Shown: positions 33,801 to 42,613, counted from the first letter of the stretch. The stretch is DNA of 64,000 nucleotides from Streptomyces sp. NBC_01788 (GCF_035917575.1 NZ_CP109090.1:6448001-6512000); one strand, 5' to 3'. A program made the numbers and translations. Notes: generated by a model not told the origin, from the sequence alone.

Positions 33801-34157
33801 ATGACCAGCATCGACCGCGACCAGCTCGTGCAGAGCTTGGTGGCGCACGGCAACCGCGCCATCCTCGAAGAGGACTGGACGCCGCAACTCGCCCTGGACG
33901 TCCTTCGCGAGAACCGACGCCGCCACGCCAGCGAGCCGCGTACGCAGGCCCTGGAGCAGTTGAGCGCGCAGCTCGCCGACGACCTGGCCGCCAAGACCGG
34001 TGTCGCCCCGGCCGACATCGCACTCGTCCTGCTCGTCGCGTCCTCCACCCTCGCGGGCCCCGCGCTCATCCACCGCTTCCCCGGCGTGCTGCTCACCGAC
34101 CTGCTCGGCTACACCGCCGACAACCTCGACCAGCGCGCGAGCGGCGGTGAGAGCTGA
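33801..34157 (+). CDS. hypothetical element protein
   Basis: 118 residues from ATG 33801 (GGAG upstream). A longer GTG start at 33600 is open but crosses a perfect hairpin and gives a low-complexity lead. It contains ALDVLRENRRRHASEPRTQA, LSAQLADDLAAKTGVAPADI and a hydrophobic C-terminal stretch ALVLLVASSTLAGPALI. No family. Confidence 0.65.
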   Translation: MTSIDRDQLVQSLVAHGNRAILEEDWTPQLALDVLRENRRRHASEPRTQALEQLSAQLADDLAAKTGVAPADIALVLLVASSTLAGPALIHRFPGVLLTDLLGYTADNLDQRASGGES

Positions 34158-34651
34158 TGACTGCCGCGGTCTTTCACATCACGGTGCACGGCACTCCTGG
34201 CCCGCAGGGCTCCAAGCGGCACGTCGGCGGCGGCCGCATGATCGAGTCGTCCGCCAAGGTCAAGCCGTGGCGGGAGGCCGTGAAGTCTGTCGCACTGGAC
34301 GCGCTGGCGTACGACGAGGCCTGGATGCCGCTCGCCGAAGCCGTCCGCGTGGACATCGTCTTCACGCTGGCCCGTCCCAAGAGCCACTACGGCACTGGGA
34401 AGAACGCCGGCCGGGTCAAGCCCTCGGCACCTGAGTACCCCACCGGCAAGCCCGACTTGGACAAGACCGTCCGGTCCACGCTCGACGCCCTCACGGACGC
34501 CGGTGTGTGGCGCGACGACAGCTTCGTCAACGCCGTGTCCGCCACGAAGGCATTCCCGCTCACGGGCTCCGATGCCCTCGCCCACCCCGGCGCCGTCATC
34601 CGCGTCTGGCGCCTGAACACCCGCAAGGAATCCGAATCGTGCCCGTCCTGA
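34157..34651 (+). CDS. RusA-like Holliday junction resolvase
   Basis: 164 residues. GTPGPQGSKR near the N-terminus and the catalytic block KPDLDKTVRSTLDALTDAGV, then WRDDSFV. The acidic residues D100, D102 and D120/D121 and K103 match the RusA active site. It cuts branched replication or recombination intermediates. It sits with the replication-initiator-like and exonuclease genes in the element's DNA-metabolism block. Confidence 0.9.
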   Translation: MTAAVFHITVHGTPGPQGSKRHVGGGRMIESSAKVKPWREAVKSVALDALAYDEAWMPLAEAVRVDIVFTLARPKSHYGTGKNAGRVKPSAPEYPTGKPDLDKTVRSTLDALTDAGVWRDDSFVNAVSATKAFPLTGSDALAHPGAVIRVWRLNTRKESESCPS

Positions 34652-35151
34652 AGTTCGACCCCAAGGTGTCCGCGTCCGCGCAGGAAGCGCTGGAGCCGCA
34701 CATCCGCCCTCTGTACGACCAGCCCGGCGCCCGGCGCATGGCCATCATCGAGTTCGCGCACATGGAGCGGACCGAGCCCGCCCCGAACACGGACGGCAAG
34801 CCCTCGGTCAAGGTCCGCATCATGGGCCTGGAGCTGCCCAACAAGGAGCAGGAACATGCTGTCCGTGAGGCGCAGCGCTTCCTTCACCTCCAGCGCACCG
34901 CGCGCGGCACGTTCGATGACGACGGCCAGTTGGAGCTGTCCGAGTCCACGCTGCGGCTGACCGCCGGCCTGCTCTCGAACATCGAGGTCGCCCGGCTGCG
35001 CGCCGGCTTGGCCCACTGGCGGGAGTACGCGCAGCGCCTGGTCCACGGCCCTGACCTGACGATCAGCGAAATGCGGCACGAGATGCAGGCCCTGGCCGAG
35101 GGTCTCACCGCGGTGCTCGACACCGCCTCCGACCACAGCAGCGAGGACTGA
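34639..35151 (+). CDS. hypothetical, likely DNA-metabolism accessory protein
   Basis: 170 residues from GTG 34639, overlapping rusA by 13 bases. KSVALDAL-type motifs are absent; the sequence MAIIEFAHMERTEPAP, VKVRIMGLELPNKEQEHAVR and ISEMRHEMQALAEGL is not a recognised family. Its position suggests it works with the resolvase or replication genes. Confidence 0.65.
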   Translation: MPVLKFDPKVSASAQEALEPHIRPLYDQPGARRMAIIEFAHMERTEPAPNTDGKPSVKVRIMGLELPNKEQEHAVREAQRFLHLQRTARGTFDDDGQLELSESTLRLTAGLLSNIEVARLRAGLAHWREYAQRLVHGPDLTISEMRHEMQALAEGLTAVLDTASDHSSED

Positions 35152-35154
35152 GTC

Positions 35155-35310
35155 GTGGGCGCGTTCCTCGCCGGCCTGACCCTTGGCGGCATCTCCGGCG
35201 GCGTCACCTACGGGCTCACCACCGACGGCCACCTGGCCGCGATCGTCGGCGTCCTCGCCGCCGTCGCGACCTGGTTCGGCATCGCCACGCTCCTGATCTT
35301 CGACGACTGA
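35155..35310 (+). CDS. 51-aa membrane protein
   Basis: GTG start. Two hydrophobic segments (FLAGLTLGGISGGVTYG; LAAIVGVLAAVATWFGIATL) fill nearly the whole protein. Function unknown. Confidence 0.6.
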   Translation: MGAFLAGLTLGGISGGVTYGLTTDGHLAAIVGVLAAVATWFGIATLLIFDD

Positions 35311-35377
35311 CTCCCCCTCACGCGCCCACGAGGCGCCCGTGATCCACCCCGTCCGCCCCTGAAGGGAGGTGACCCCC

Positions 35378-36661
35378 ATGCCTCAGCGAGTCCGAGTCCC
35401 GCTGCGCGTGATCGTCGGCTACTACAGCGACTGCGCGCTGCCCGTCTACGTGAAGGTCGCCGCCCTGGAGCGGCGAGAGACCGGCTGCGAGGCGGGGGTC
35501 GCCTACCTCGCGGGGCTGCTCGGTCTGTCCCGGTCCACGGTGGAGCGGGCGCTGACCGAGCTGATGCGCCCGGCGCCGGACGACGACATAGCCGAGGTGA
35601 CGTCGTACCGGCGCACCCACCGCGGCGGCCGCGGCATGACGGCCGTACGCCGCGTCAGGGTCGTCGGCCGCGCCGAGCACGGCGCCTGGGTCCCGACGCG
35701 GGCTGCCGAGGCCCTGAGTCCTCGGCAGCTGCGCGCGTATGCGGCCATCGCGTACGCCACGGCGACCGGGCACCACCTCACCCTCACCGACCTCGGCCGG
35801 ATCCTGCGGCACCGGTCCGGCAAGAAGGCCGGCGAGCCCCTCAACGCCCGCTCGGTCCGCCGGCTCCTCCAGGACCTCGAGGACCTGGGCTGGATCAGCG
35901 TGGACCGGCGGGCCGGATACCGCGGCCGCCACCTGTACCAGGTTCACGACGAACCGCGCCAGATACCGCTGACTGCGGACACTGACGAGGGATCGGGTGG
36001 CGATCTTGATGAGGGTTCCCTCGCGTCTAAGGAACACCCCCCGACTGACTCACCGGAGGAACCGCCGGACGGTGGTTCTATCCGCCGTAGGCGATCTACC
36101 GGTAGTAGTGCCCGCGAGGACCTCGTCTCGCTGCCGCCGTCGTTGCGCCGTCCGTACGCCGGGCCGCAGCTGACGATCGCTCCGCGGATCTGGCAGGTCC
36201 TCGAACCGGTGAAGGCGCTGCTGCCGGGCCTGTCGCCCTACGTGGTCCGCGCGCTGGCCCGGGAGATCGGCCAGCAGCTCGACCAGGGCCAGGAGCCCGA
36301 GCGGCTCCGGGCGCGGCTGGAGTTCCGCTTCGCCAGCACCCAGGACATCCACGACCCGGGCCGCTGGCTGCTCGGGGCCGCGATCGTCCGCCACGGCTGC
36401 GGCCTCGTCGCCTGCGAGTCCGGCCAGATCTGGCACACCGGCGCCCGCTGCGACGTCTGCAACGAACTGCGCGCCACCGACGGCCAACGCCCTCCGGGCG
36501 GCCCGCACGGCCCCCGCCGCCCCGCCTACCCGCGTCCGCCCGGCCGCTGGCACGAGTGCGAGGCCTGCGCCCGCCCGTCCCGCACCCCCCTTCCGGAAGG
36601 CGTCTGCCGCGCCTGCCGACCCCCCGACCCGCTGACCCTGCTGAGGAGGTGGCAGCCATGA
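35378..36661 (+). CDS. replication-initiator-like winged-helix protein
   Basis: 427 residues from ATG 35378, preceded by GGGAGGTGA. N-terminal HTH: AYLAGLLGLSRSTVERALTE. A second winged-helix segment is LTLTDLGRILRHRSGKKAGE, then LNARSVRRLLQDLEDLGWIS. A Ser/Pro linker follows, then YVVRALAREIGQQLDQGQEP and Cys pairs (CDVCNE, CEACAR, CRACRP). This layout fits HTH replication proteins of Streptomyces phages and plasmids; helicase-loader or initiator roles are inferred. ATA codons are at 35588 and 35963. Confidence 0.65.
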   Translation: MPQRVRVPLRVIVGYYSDCALPVYVKVAALERRETGCEAGVAYLAGLLGLSRSTVERALTELMRPAPDDDIAEVTSYRRTHRGGRGMTAVRRVRVVGRAEHGAWVPTRAAEALSPRQLRAYAAIAYATATGHHLTLTDLGRILRHRSGKKAGEPLNARSVRRLLQDLEDLGWISVDRRAGYRGRHLYQVHDEPRQIPLTADTDEGSGGDLDEGSLASKEHPPTDSPEEPPDGGSIRRRRSTGSSAREDLVSLPPSLRRPYAGPQLTIAPRIWQVLEPVKALLPGLSPYVVRALAREIGQQLDQGQEPERLRARLEFRFASTQDIHDPGRWLLGAAIVRHGCGLVACESGQIWHTGARCDVCNELRATDGQRPPGGPHGPRRPAYPRPPGRWHECEACARPSRTPLPEGVCRACRPPDPLTLLRRWQP

Positions 36662-36984
36662 CCGACACCGACGTGCCCCGGCCCGCCACCGGCCCCCTGC
36701 TCGCCCTCGCCGCGGCCTGCCGCCCCGACTGGTCCATCGACCAACTCCGGGACGTCCTCGCACAGATCCGCTGCCAGAACGACATGCCCTTCGGCCGCCT
36801 GGTCGTCGCCGTCGCCCAGCTGATCGCCGACCCCGCCGCCGAGCCCCCCGACCTGCTCGCCGGGACACCGGAGCCATGGCGCCACCGCCGGCGCCCGCCC
36901 GCACCCGACACCGCACACCGCGGAGCCGCCGCCGCCCGCGCAGCCCTGCACCACCACACCGACACCACCACCGAGGGGACGTGA
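36658..36984 (+). CDS. hypothetical element protein
   Basis: 108 residues, ATG 36658 after GAGGAGGTGG and overlapping the previous stop by 4 bases. A helical domain (LLALAAACRPDWSIDQLRDV, NDMPFGRLVVAVAQLIADP) precedes a His/Arg/Ala-rich tail. No function recognised. Confidence 0.65.
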   Translation: MTDTDVPRPATGPLLALAAACRPDWSIDQLRDVLAQIRCQNDMPFGRLVVAVAQLIADPAAEPPDLLAGTPEPWRHRRRPPAPDTAHRGAAAARAALHHHTDTTTEGT

Positions 36985-36989
36985 TCGCG

Positions 36990-37544
36990 ATGACCCGCCT
37001 GGCCTTCATCGACTCCGAGACCACCGGCCTCAACCCTGAAGTTCACGTGCCGTGGGAGGTCGCCTACGTCCTCCGTGAGCCCGGCCGACCCGACCGTGAA
37101 ACCGTCCTGAACTTCGAGCCGACCACGTACGACATGGCCCGCGCCGACGCCAAGGGCCTCGACATCTGCCGCTTCCACGAGCGCACCAACGCGCCCGGAT
37201 TCACCTGGACCGAGTGGAGCGCCGGAGTGGCCCGCCTGGAGCACGACCTGCGGGGGGCCCACCTGGTGGGCAACGTCGTCTCATTCGACGCCGAGATGAT
37301 CGCCCGCGGCCTGCTGATGGACAGCTGGCCGCGCCCCTGGCACTACCACCTCATCGACGTGGAAGCCCTCGCCATCGGCGCGCTCGCGGCCCGCGGTGAA
37401 CCGGCCGGACTGCCGTGGAACTCGGAGGAGATCTCCGCCCGGCTCGGAGTCACCCCGCCGTCCGGCGACGCCCGGCACACAGCGCTCGCCGACGCACGCT
37501 GGGCCCGCGACCTGTACGACGCGGTGACGGGCGGCACGTCATGA
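36990..37544 (+). CDS. DnaQ-like DEDDh 3'-5' exonuclease
   Basis: 184 residues from ATG 36990; a GTG at 36981 would add three. FIDSETTGL (D8, E10), GNVVSFDAEMI (D100) and RHTALADARW (H163, D168) complete the DEDDh active site. It would remove 3' nucleotides, as proofreading subunit or nuclease. It lies between replication-related genes. Confidence 0.9.
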   Translation: MTRLAFIDSETTGLNPEVHVPWEVAYVLREPGRPDRETVLNFEPTTYDMARADAKGLDICRFHERTNAPGFTWTEWSAGVARLEHDLRGAHLVGNVVSFDAEMIARGLLMDSWPRPWHYHLIDVEALAIGALAARGEPAGLPWNSEEISARLGVTPPSGDARHTALADARWARDLYDAVTGGTS

Positions 37545-37897
37545 CCGTCTCCCCGCAGAGCCTCGACGACAGCGCCCGCGACCAGGTCCGCGCGCAACTG
37601 CTCGCCATCACCGGCCGGGCCCTCACCGAGGTCCGCATCACCCGAGTCCACTGGCCGGACGGTCCCCGCTGGGTCGCGCTCGCCCTCGTCAACTACCGGC
37701 CCTACCCGTCGGCCCCGACGCGGCGTCACGAAGTTCCGCTCGCTGAAGGCGGCCAGCACTATGACATCGCGCTCCTCCTGAGCCAGACGTTCCCGGACGC
37801 CGACTGGTCCCTCGCCCAGGACTACGACGTCACCGCCGGAGTCCTGCGCCCCCACACGGTGCGGCTTCCCGCATGCCTGCGAGGTGAGCAGCCGTGA
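37541..37897 (+). CDS. hypothetical element protein
   Basis: 118 residues, ATGA-coupled to the exonuclease. RITRVHWPDGPRWVALALVN and DIALLLSQTFPDADWSLAQD suggest a small alpha/beta domain. No family recognised. Confidence 0.6.
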   Translation: MTVSPQSLDDSARDQVRAQLLAITGRALTEVRITRVHWPDGPRWVALALVNYRPYPSAPTRRHEVPLAEGGQHYDIALLLSQTFPDADWSLAQDYDVTAGVLRPHTVRLPACLRGEQP

Positions 37898-38070
37898 GCC
37901 GCGTAACCGTGCGAACCCTGATCTGCAACGAGTGCGAAGCCGAGTTCGGCAAAGACACCGAATTCCTGCCCGCACACATCCTGCGCCGGCGCGCCCGCGT
38001 CGCCGGGTGGCGGTGGGCCGGCCGGAACCGCGACCTGTGCCCCGCCCACGCGAAGGAGCGTGCCTCATGA
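37894..38070 (+). CDS. 58-aa zinc-binding mini-protein
   Basis: GTGA start overlap and ATGA end overlap. TLICNECEAEF near the N-terminus and DLCPAHAKE near the C-terminus give CxxC and CxxH ligand pairs, with a WRWAGRNR basic core. Function unknown. Confidence 0.65.
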   Translation: MSRVTVRTLICNECEAEFGKDTEFLPAHILRRRARVAGWRWAGRNRDLCPAHAKERAS

Positions 38071-38327
38071 GCCGCCTCAAGCACCGGCCGCGCGCCGACC
38101 ACCAGCACGCCGCCCAGCAGGCCCGCGAGATGCCCGGCGAGTGGGTCCTCGCGGCCACGTACGGCAGCCGCGCCAGCGCCGTGGCCGCGTCCCTCCAGGT
38201 CCGCACCGGCGAGAAGATCCCCGCCTACCGGCCCGCCGGCACCTTCCAGGCACGGACCGAGCTCACGCAGGACGGCGCCGACCTGTACGTCCGCTACGTG
38301 GCCCGGCAGGAAGGCGCCCCCGAATGA
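38067..38327 (+). CDS. hypothetical element protein
   Basis: 86 residues. It contains MPGEWVLAATYGSRASAVAA and SLQVRTGEKIPAYRPAGTFQ, a small domain often seen in Streptomyces element operons. It resembles the C-terminal part of the LuxR-type protein at 32151 (GQWGTVATYATAKSAAQSAY...), so the two may share a domain. Confidence 0.65.
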   Translation: MSRLKHRPRADHQHAAQQAREMPGEWVLAATYGSRASAVAASLQVRTGEKIPAYRPAGTFQARTELTQDGADLYVRYVARQEGAPE

Positions 38328-39460
38328 CGACCACCAAGATCGAATGGGCCGACCGAGTCTGGAACCCCGTCACAGGCTGCACGAAGGTCTCCTCGGGCTG
38401 CGACAACTGCTACGCCGAGAACATCGCCCGCCGCTTCGCTGGATCGAAGGCCTTCCCCGAAGGCTTCACCGTGACGCTGCACGAGGACCGTCTCAAACAG
38501 CCGTTCCGCTGGAAGAAGAGCGCCCGCGTCTTCGTGAACAGCATGTCCGACCTGTTCCACGACAGCGTGCCGGACCTCTGCATCACCCAGGTCTTCGACG
38601 TCATGGAGGCCCAGCTCAACGCCCGGCACACGTTCCTGATCCTCACCAAGCGGCACGCCCGCATGCGGTCCTTCGTGAAGGCCCGGCAGAAGGCGAAGCA
38701 GGAGTACGCCGCCAAGTTCGACGACTGCCCGACCGAAGCCATGCGGAACAGCCCCGCGGCGCTGGACGCCCGGGCGCGCGCGACCAGGCCGCCAGCGAAC
38801 ATCTGGCTCGGGGTGTCGGTGGAGAACCAGAACTGGGCCGACGTGCGTGTCCCGGCGCTGCTGGAGACCCCGGCCGCCGTGCGGTTCCTCTCATGCGAGC
38901 CGCTGCTGGGCCCCGTCAACCTGGCCGACCACTGGATCGGCTCCGACCCGCACCGGCGGGATGAGCCCTCCATCGACTGGGTCATCGTCGGCGGAGAGTC
39001 CGGCCCCCGAGCCCGGCCGATGCACCCCCAGTGGGCGCGAGACATCCGCGATCAGTGCGACCAAGCGCAGGTGCCGTTCTTCTTCAAGCAGCACGGCGAG
39101 TACGTAAGCGCCGTCGTCGAGGACGATCCGACGTACGCCGGGGGCCGCGCGTACGACAGCCCGCTGGGCGGGCGGAGCTCCGCAACCCTGCGGGAGCGCG
39201 GCCCGAGCGGGACCTTCCGCGGAGGCCGAATCCGGCTCATGCAGCCCGGAGACCGCACGCGCGGGGCCGTGTTGCTCGACGCCGACACCCTCGCCGTCCG
39301 AGTCGGCAAGCGCGCCGCGGGCCGCGAGCTGGACGGCCGCACCCACGACGCGTACCCCCGCGACGACTTCCGCGAGTCGATCGCCTCCGGCCTGACCGAG
39401 AGCTTCGACGACTTCTCCCGCCGCCTGGACGCGGCCGACACCACCCGGAGGACCCGATGA
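38324..39460 (+). CDS. phage Gp37/Gp68-family (DUF5131) protein
   Basis: 378 residues. It opens TKIEWADRVWNPVTGCTKVS, then SGCDNCYAENIARRF with a C-x6-C-x2-C cluster, followed by FVNSMSDLFHDSVPD, FLILTKRHARM, IWLGVSVENQNWADVRVPAL, RFLSCEPLLGPV and WVIVGGESGPRARPM. The family is common in actinophages; the Cys cluster suggests an iron-sulfur or radical SAM-like centre. Its biochemical role is not established. Confidence 0.85.
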   Translation: MTTTKIEWADRVWNPVTGCTKVSSGCDNCYAENIARRFAGSKAFPEGFTVTLHEDRLKQPFRWKKSARVFVNSMSDLFHDSVPDLCITQVFDVMEAQLNARHTFLILTKRHARMRSFVKARQKAKQEYAAKFDDCPTEAMRNSPAALDARARATRPPANIWLGVSVENQNWADVRVPALLETPAAVRFLSCEPLLGPVNLADHWIGSDPHRRDEPSIDWVIVGGESGPRARPMHPQWARDIRDQCDQAQVPFFFKQHGEYVSAVVEDDPTYAGGRAYDSPLGGRSSATLRERGPSGTFRGGRIRLMQPGDRTRGAVLLDADTLAVRVGKRAAGRELDGRTHDAYPRDDFRESIASGLTESFDDFSRRLDAADTTRRTR

Positions 39461-39696
39461 GGACGTCCACCCTCATACGCCGCTGCCGGCAGTGGCTTCG
39501 CACCCCGCAGGAGAACCGGCTGCGCGCGCAGCTCGCGGCCGAGCGGGACCGCAACCGGGCGTTGGAGCAGCGCCTGGCCGAGCTCCAGACCGCGAACGTG
39601 GGCGCCTACCACGAGCTGTCCATCGCGCGCGGCGCAGTCTGCATCACGGCCAACTGCCCCCTGTGCCCGCCCGCAACGAAGGACGGTGTCGCGTGA
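39457..39696 (+). CDS. 79-aa coiled-coil protein with Cys tail
   Basis: ATGA-coupled. A long helix (LRAQLAAERDRNRALEQRLA) precedes CITANCPLCPP. ATA codon at 39475. Function unknown. Confidence 0.6.
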   Translation: MRTSTLIRRCRQWLRTPQENRLRAQLAAERDRNRALEQRLAELQTANVGAYHELSIARGAVCITANCPLCPPATKDGVA

Positions 39697-40145
39697 TCGC
39701 GTACGCATTCCTGACCATCAGCGTGGCCGGTGTCGGCGCGGTCGCCTACTACGTGGCCCCGGCCGGCCGCGGTGCGCACCGCTACGTCGTGCCCCGCTCC
39801 AGGCTGCGCGCCGAAGCCGCCCGCCACGCGGCGGCCGCCGAAGAGGCCACCTGCAAGCTGGTCGGCTTGGCTGTCGAGTTTGACGCCGTCAGCGTCGAAC
39901 GTGACGACCTGGAGGCCGCCCTCGACAAGGCCGGTCGGCGGATCGACGAGCTCGAGGAGCAGGTCCGCGACCGGGACCAGCTGAGGGAGGCGAACACCGC
40001 GCTCGAGGCGGCGCTCGCCAACGCCCGCAAGGTGTCGCAGCTGCCGCCGCACGGCGACACCCAGCCGCCCAGCGCGAGCGCCCTGCCCGACCACGCGCAG
40101 GAGTTCGTCAACGCCACCCCGACGGCCTGGCGCGCGAGCGCCTGA
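39693..40145 (+). CDS. membrane-anchored coiled-coil protein
   Basis: 150 residues from GTG 39693. An N-terminal membrane helix (AYAFLTISVAGVGAVAYYV) is followed by about 90 residues of heptad-like helix (VERDDLEAALDKAGRRIDEL, EEQVRDRDQLREANTALEAA). Not recognised. Confidence 0.65.
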   Translation: MIAYAFLTISVAGVGAVAYYVAPAGRGAHRYVVPRSRLRAEAARHAAAAEEATCKLVGLAVEFDAVSVERDDLEAALDKAGRRIDELEEQVRDRDQLREANTALEAALANARKVSQLPPHGDTQPPSASALPDHAQEFVNATPTAWRASA

Positions 40146-40222
40146 CATCCCAGCCCCCGCCCCGCCACCCAGATGAACCGAGGTCCGGCGGCTGGTGGGC
40201 ACCACCACCGAGGAGAAACACC

Positions 40223-40666
40223 GTGTTCAAGGAAGGTAGCCGCTTCTTCGGCTACACGATCGCCGCGATCGTTGGCCTCGCCGTCTGCTCGCTCGTCGCG
40301 GTCTTCGCGTTCGGCGGCGTCAGCCAGCTCACCTCGAGCTTCCGCGGGGAGACCGACAAGAAGAACCGCACCGTGGGCAGCGGCAGTTTCCGCCTCAGCG
40401 CCTACGAGGAGTTCTTCGACCTCTGCGCCTCCGTGCAGACGAGCGAGGCCCAGATGAAGGCCCTCCAGGACGAGCTCGACGACAAGCCCAGCCCGGACCG
40501 TGCCGAGCGGATCCGCACGAGCATCACGGCCGTCAAGGCGAGCCGTGCCGAGTCGATCAACACCTACAACTCCAAGGCCTCCCAGGAGCACCGCCGGTCG
40601 TTCCTGGACGCCGATCTTCCCTACCGCCTCGACATGACCGCCCAGGAGACGAAGTGCGCCGCCTGA
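40223..40666 (+). CDS. membrane-anchored hypothetical protein
   Basis: 147 residues from GTG 40223 (GGAG upstream). One N-terminal membrane helix (GYTIAAIVGLAVCSLVAVFA), then an extracytoplasmic helical domain with KALQDELDDKPSPDRAERI. It overlaps the lipoprotein gene by 13 bases. The pair may form a surface complex (inference). Confidence 0.65.
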   Translation: MFKEGSRFFGYTIAAIVGLAVCSLVAVFAFGGVSQLTSSFRGETDKKNRTVGSGSFRLSAYEEFFDLCASVQTSEAQMKALQDELDDKPSPDRAERIRTSITAVKASRAESINTYNSKASQEHRRSFLDADLPYRLDMTAQETKCAA

Positions 40667-41235
40667 CCACCACCGCCCTCACCGGCCTGACCGTCCTCGG
40701 TCTGGCATTCGGCGCCACCGCCTGCGACGACGACAAGCCGACCTCCCGCTCCCGCGAGAGCACGGCCCGCAACAGCAACTACGACCAGCTCGTCGCCCGC
40801 CAGCCGGCGCACACCGGCTCGTACTCGCCGACCCGGGAGACGAAGAACTTCTGGGTCGACACGTGGATGAAGCAGCCGGGCAAACTGTCGTACGTCTACA
40901 TCCAGAACGCCAACGGCAGCTTCGGCTACTTCGTCCTCAAGGGCCTGCCCGTCACGTACTGCGTGAGCCTCCTGCCGCCCGAGGTGAAGACCCGCGCAGA
41001 CCTCGGCCAGTACGACGGCGACCTGATCGTTCAGGGCCCGTCTATGGACGGCACGTACAGCAGCAACTCGAACTGCAACTCGTACTACGGCAAGGACGCC
41101 ACGACCGGCGCCTACGTCGAGTTCTCCGTCGGCCAGAACCAGAGCTATTTCCTGTACGACCAGCCGCTGGACCTTCCGCAGTACAAGAACGCCCAGCCGC
41201 TCGGCCCGTCACGCATCCAAGACGTCAAGCGCTGA
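40654..41235 (+). CDS. lipoprotein
   Basis: 193 residues from GTG 40654. Signal peptide with LGLAFGATAC lipobox, then DDDKP. The mature domain contains FWVDTWMKQPGKLSYVYIQN, GYFVLKGLPVTYCVSLLPPE and SSNSNCNSYYGKDATTGAYV, a pattern I associate with Streptomyces phage lipoproteins. A role in superinfection control is possible but unproven. Confidence 0.75.
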   Translation: MRRLTTTALTGLTVLGLAFGATACDDDKPTSRSRESTARNSNYDQLVARQPAHTGSYSPTRETKNFWVDTWMKQPGKLSYVYIQNANGSFGYFVLKGLPVTYCVSLLPPEVKTRADLGQYDGDLIVQGPSMDGTYSSNSNCNSYYGKDATTGAYVEFSVGQNQSYFLYDQPLDLPQYKNAQPLGPSRIQDVKR

Positions 41236-41260
41236 CCGCCGCGAGCTGACCCCCTGAGCA

Positions 41261-41300
41261 CCGCCCGCCGCCCGGATGCCACCGGCCTGGCGGCGGGCGG
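41261..41300 (+). terminator. perfect 12-bp intergenic hairpin
   Basis: CCGCCCGCCGCC pairs with GGCGGCGGGCGG, 26 bases past the lipoprotein stop. Confidence 0.65.
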
Positions 41301-41337
41301 GCACAACCCCGAACCAGCACACCCCAAGGAACACCCC

Positions 41338-41415
41338 ATGTCCGGCTGCCCCTTCTGCGGAGCCCCATTCCCCTGCCTGAAGCACGGCAGCTCCCACCAC
41401 CCCACCAGCCACTGA
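41338..41415 (+). CDS. 25-aa Cys/His mini-protein
   Basis: MSGCPFCGAPFPCLKHG, then SSHHPTSH and stop. AAGGAA lies eight bases before the ATG. The CxxC...CxxH set could bind one zinc. Very short, so the call rests on the motif and ribosome-binding site. Confidence 0.5.
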   Translation: MSGCPFCGAPFPCLKHGSSHHPTSH

Positions 41416-41431
41416 ACCCCTGGAGCACGAG

Positions 41432-41806
41432 TTGAAGATCAGGCGCCCCGCCCCGATCACCGAGCGGCTGACCACGACGAAGCTGATCGACGTCGTAGCC
41501 GCCGACCTGGACATCCCGCCCGCGGAGGCCCGCAAGGCCGTGATTGCCACCTTCGGTGCCATTGCCCGCGCCGCCGCATCCGGCCACGACGTCGCCATCA
41601 CCAACTTCGGCACGTGGCGCTCGTACCGCACCCCGCGGCGGAAGTCCCGCAACCCGCAGACCGGCGAGCCGGTGATCGTGGCCGCTCACCAGAAGGTCAG
41701 CTTCCGCGTCGGGCCCGCGCTCGCCGACGCCGTACGCCGCCGCGACCGCAAGGCCTCCATCGACAAGGCCCCCAAGGGCAGCAAGACCAGCGGCGCCGGG
41801 CAGTGA
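41432..41806 (+). CDS. HU-family DNA-binding protein
   Basis: 124 residues from TTG 41432 (GGAG upstream). LTTTKLIDVVAADLDIPPAE, ITNFGTWRSYRTPRRKSRNP and KKVSF-like HQKVSFRVGPALADAV match the HU/IHF fold with its beta arm. A 20-residue Lys-rich tail follows, shorter than in the host HupS type. It may compact or bend element DNA. Confidence 0.88.
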   Translation: MKIRRPAPITERLTTTKLIDVVAADLDIPPAEARKAVIATFGAIARAAASGHDVAITNFGTWRSYRTPRRKSRNPQTGEPVIVAAHQKVSFRVGPALADAVRRRDRKASIDKAPKGSKTSGAGQ

Positions 41807-41809
41807 GCC

Positions 41810-42301
41810 ATGGCCTACACCGGATCCATCCCCGACACCGCGGCCCACCGCTTCGACTGGATGGCACGCATGGCCTGCCGCGACGAGAAACCCGCGATGT
41901 TCTCCACGTCCCGGCACGAGCACCAGGCGCGCATCATCTGCGCCGTCCGCTGCCCGGTCCGCGCCCAGTGCCTCGCCAACGTCAAGCGCCTCGAGCACGG
42001 CGCCGCCGCAGACCGCCGGGACGGCGTCGTCGCCGGGCTCACCGCGCACGAGCGGTGGCGCCTGGACGCCGACGCCCCCGGCCACGACAAGGCCTCGCCG
42101 GCGCTCGTCTTCACCGGCGATCCGCCGCGCTGCGGAACCTACGGCGCGTTGCTGCGGCACCTGTGGCTCGGCGAGCGCATCGACCCTGACTGCTGGAGCG
42201 CCGAGGTACGCCGCGACCGCCTCGGCCGCGTCACCCGCGCTGCCGCGCAGAAGCCGGCCCGCGGCAAGACCGCCACTCACGAACTCGTACAGGGAAGTTG
42301 A
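41810..42301 (+). CDS. WhiB-family iron-sulfur regulator
   Basis: 163 residues. Four Cys ligands are C23, C44, C48 and C54 (RMACRDE; IICAVRCPVRAQC), the WhiB [4Fe-4S] pattern. The usual G[VI]WGG turn is degenerate (GVVAGLTAHER). The C-terminal half is not typical WhiB. Element- and phage-borne WhiB proteins can interfere with host sigma-factor regulation; the target here is unknown. Confidence 0.88.
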   Translation: MAYTGSIPDTAAHRFDWMARMACRDEKPAMFSTSRHEHQARIICAVRCPVRAQCLANVKRLEHGAAADRRDGVVAGLTAHERWRLDADAPGHDKASPALVFTGDPPRCGTYGALLRHLWLGERIDPDCWSAEVRRDRLGRVTRAAAQKPARGKTATHELVQGS

Positions 42302-42303
42302 CC

Positions 42304-42600
42304 GTGCCTCTTCTGATCGTCATCGGTGGCGGTCTCCTGGCCTGCGCCGTCGCAGGCCGCCTCACCGGCCGCATCGCCCCTCACACCACCGCCGGTCTGG
42401 CCGGCCTGGCCAACAGCCTGATCAGCATTCAGAGCATCCGCGAAGGCCTCTGGCTGACAGGCCTGTTCAACGGTGCCGTCTGTGCTTTCTGCCTCTACGT
42501 GTGGTGGCACGGCGGTGGTGGCGACGGCACCCGGCGCCGCCTGCGTCAACTGCGCCGCTCCTTCAAGGCGGTCCGTCGCACCGCACCCACCTCCGCCTGA
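42304..42600 (+). CDS. small membrane protein
   Basis: 98 residues from GTG 42304 (GGGAAG upstream; TTG 42298 is an alternative). Segments LLIVIGGGLLACAVAG and LFNGAVCAFCLYVWW are membrane-spanning. A basic C-terminus follows. Function unknown. Confidence 0.6.
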   Translation: MPLLIVIGGGLLACAVAGRLTGRIAPHTTAGLAGLANSLISIQSIREGLWLTGLFNGAVCAFCLYVWWHGGGGDGTRRRLRQLRRSFKAVRRTAPTSA

Positions 42601-42613
42601 AAGGCACCACCTC

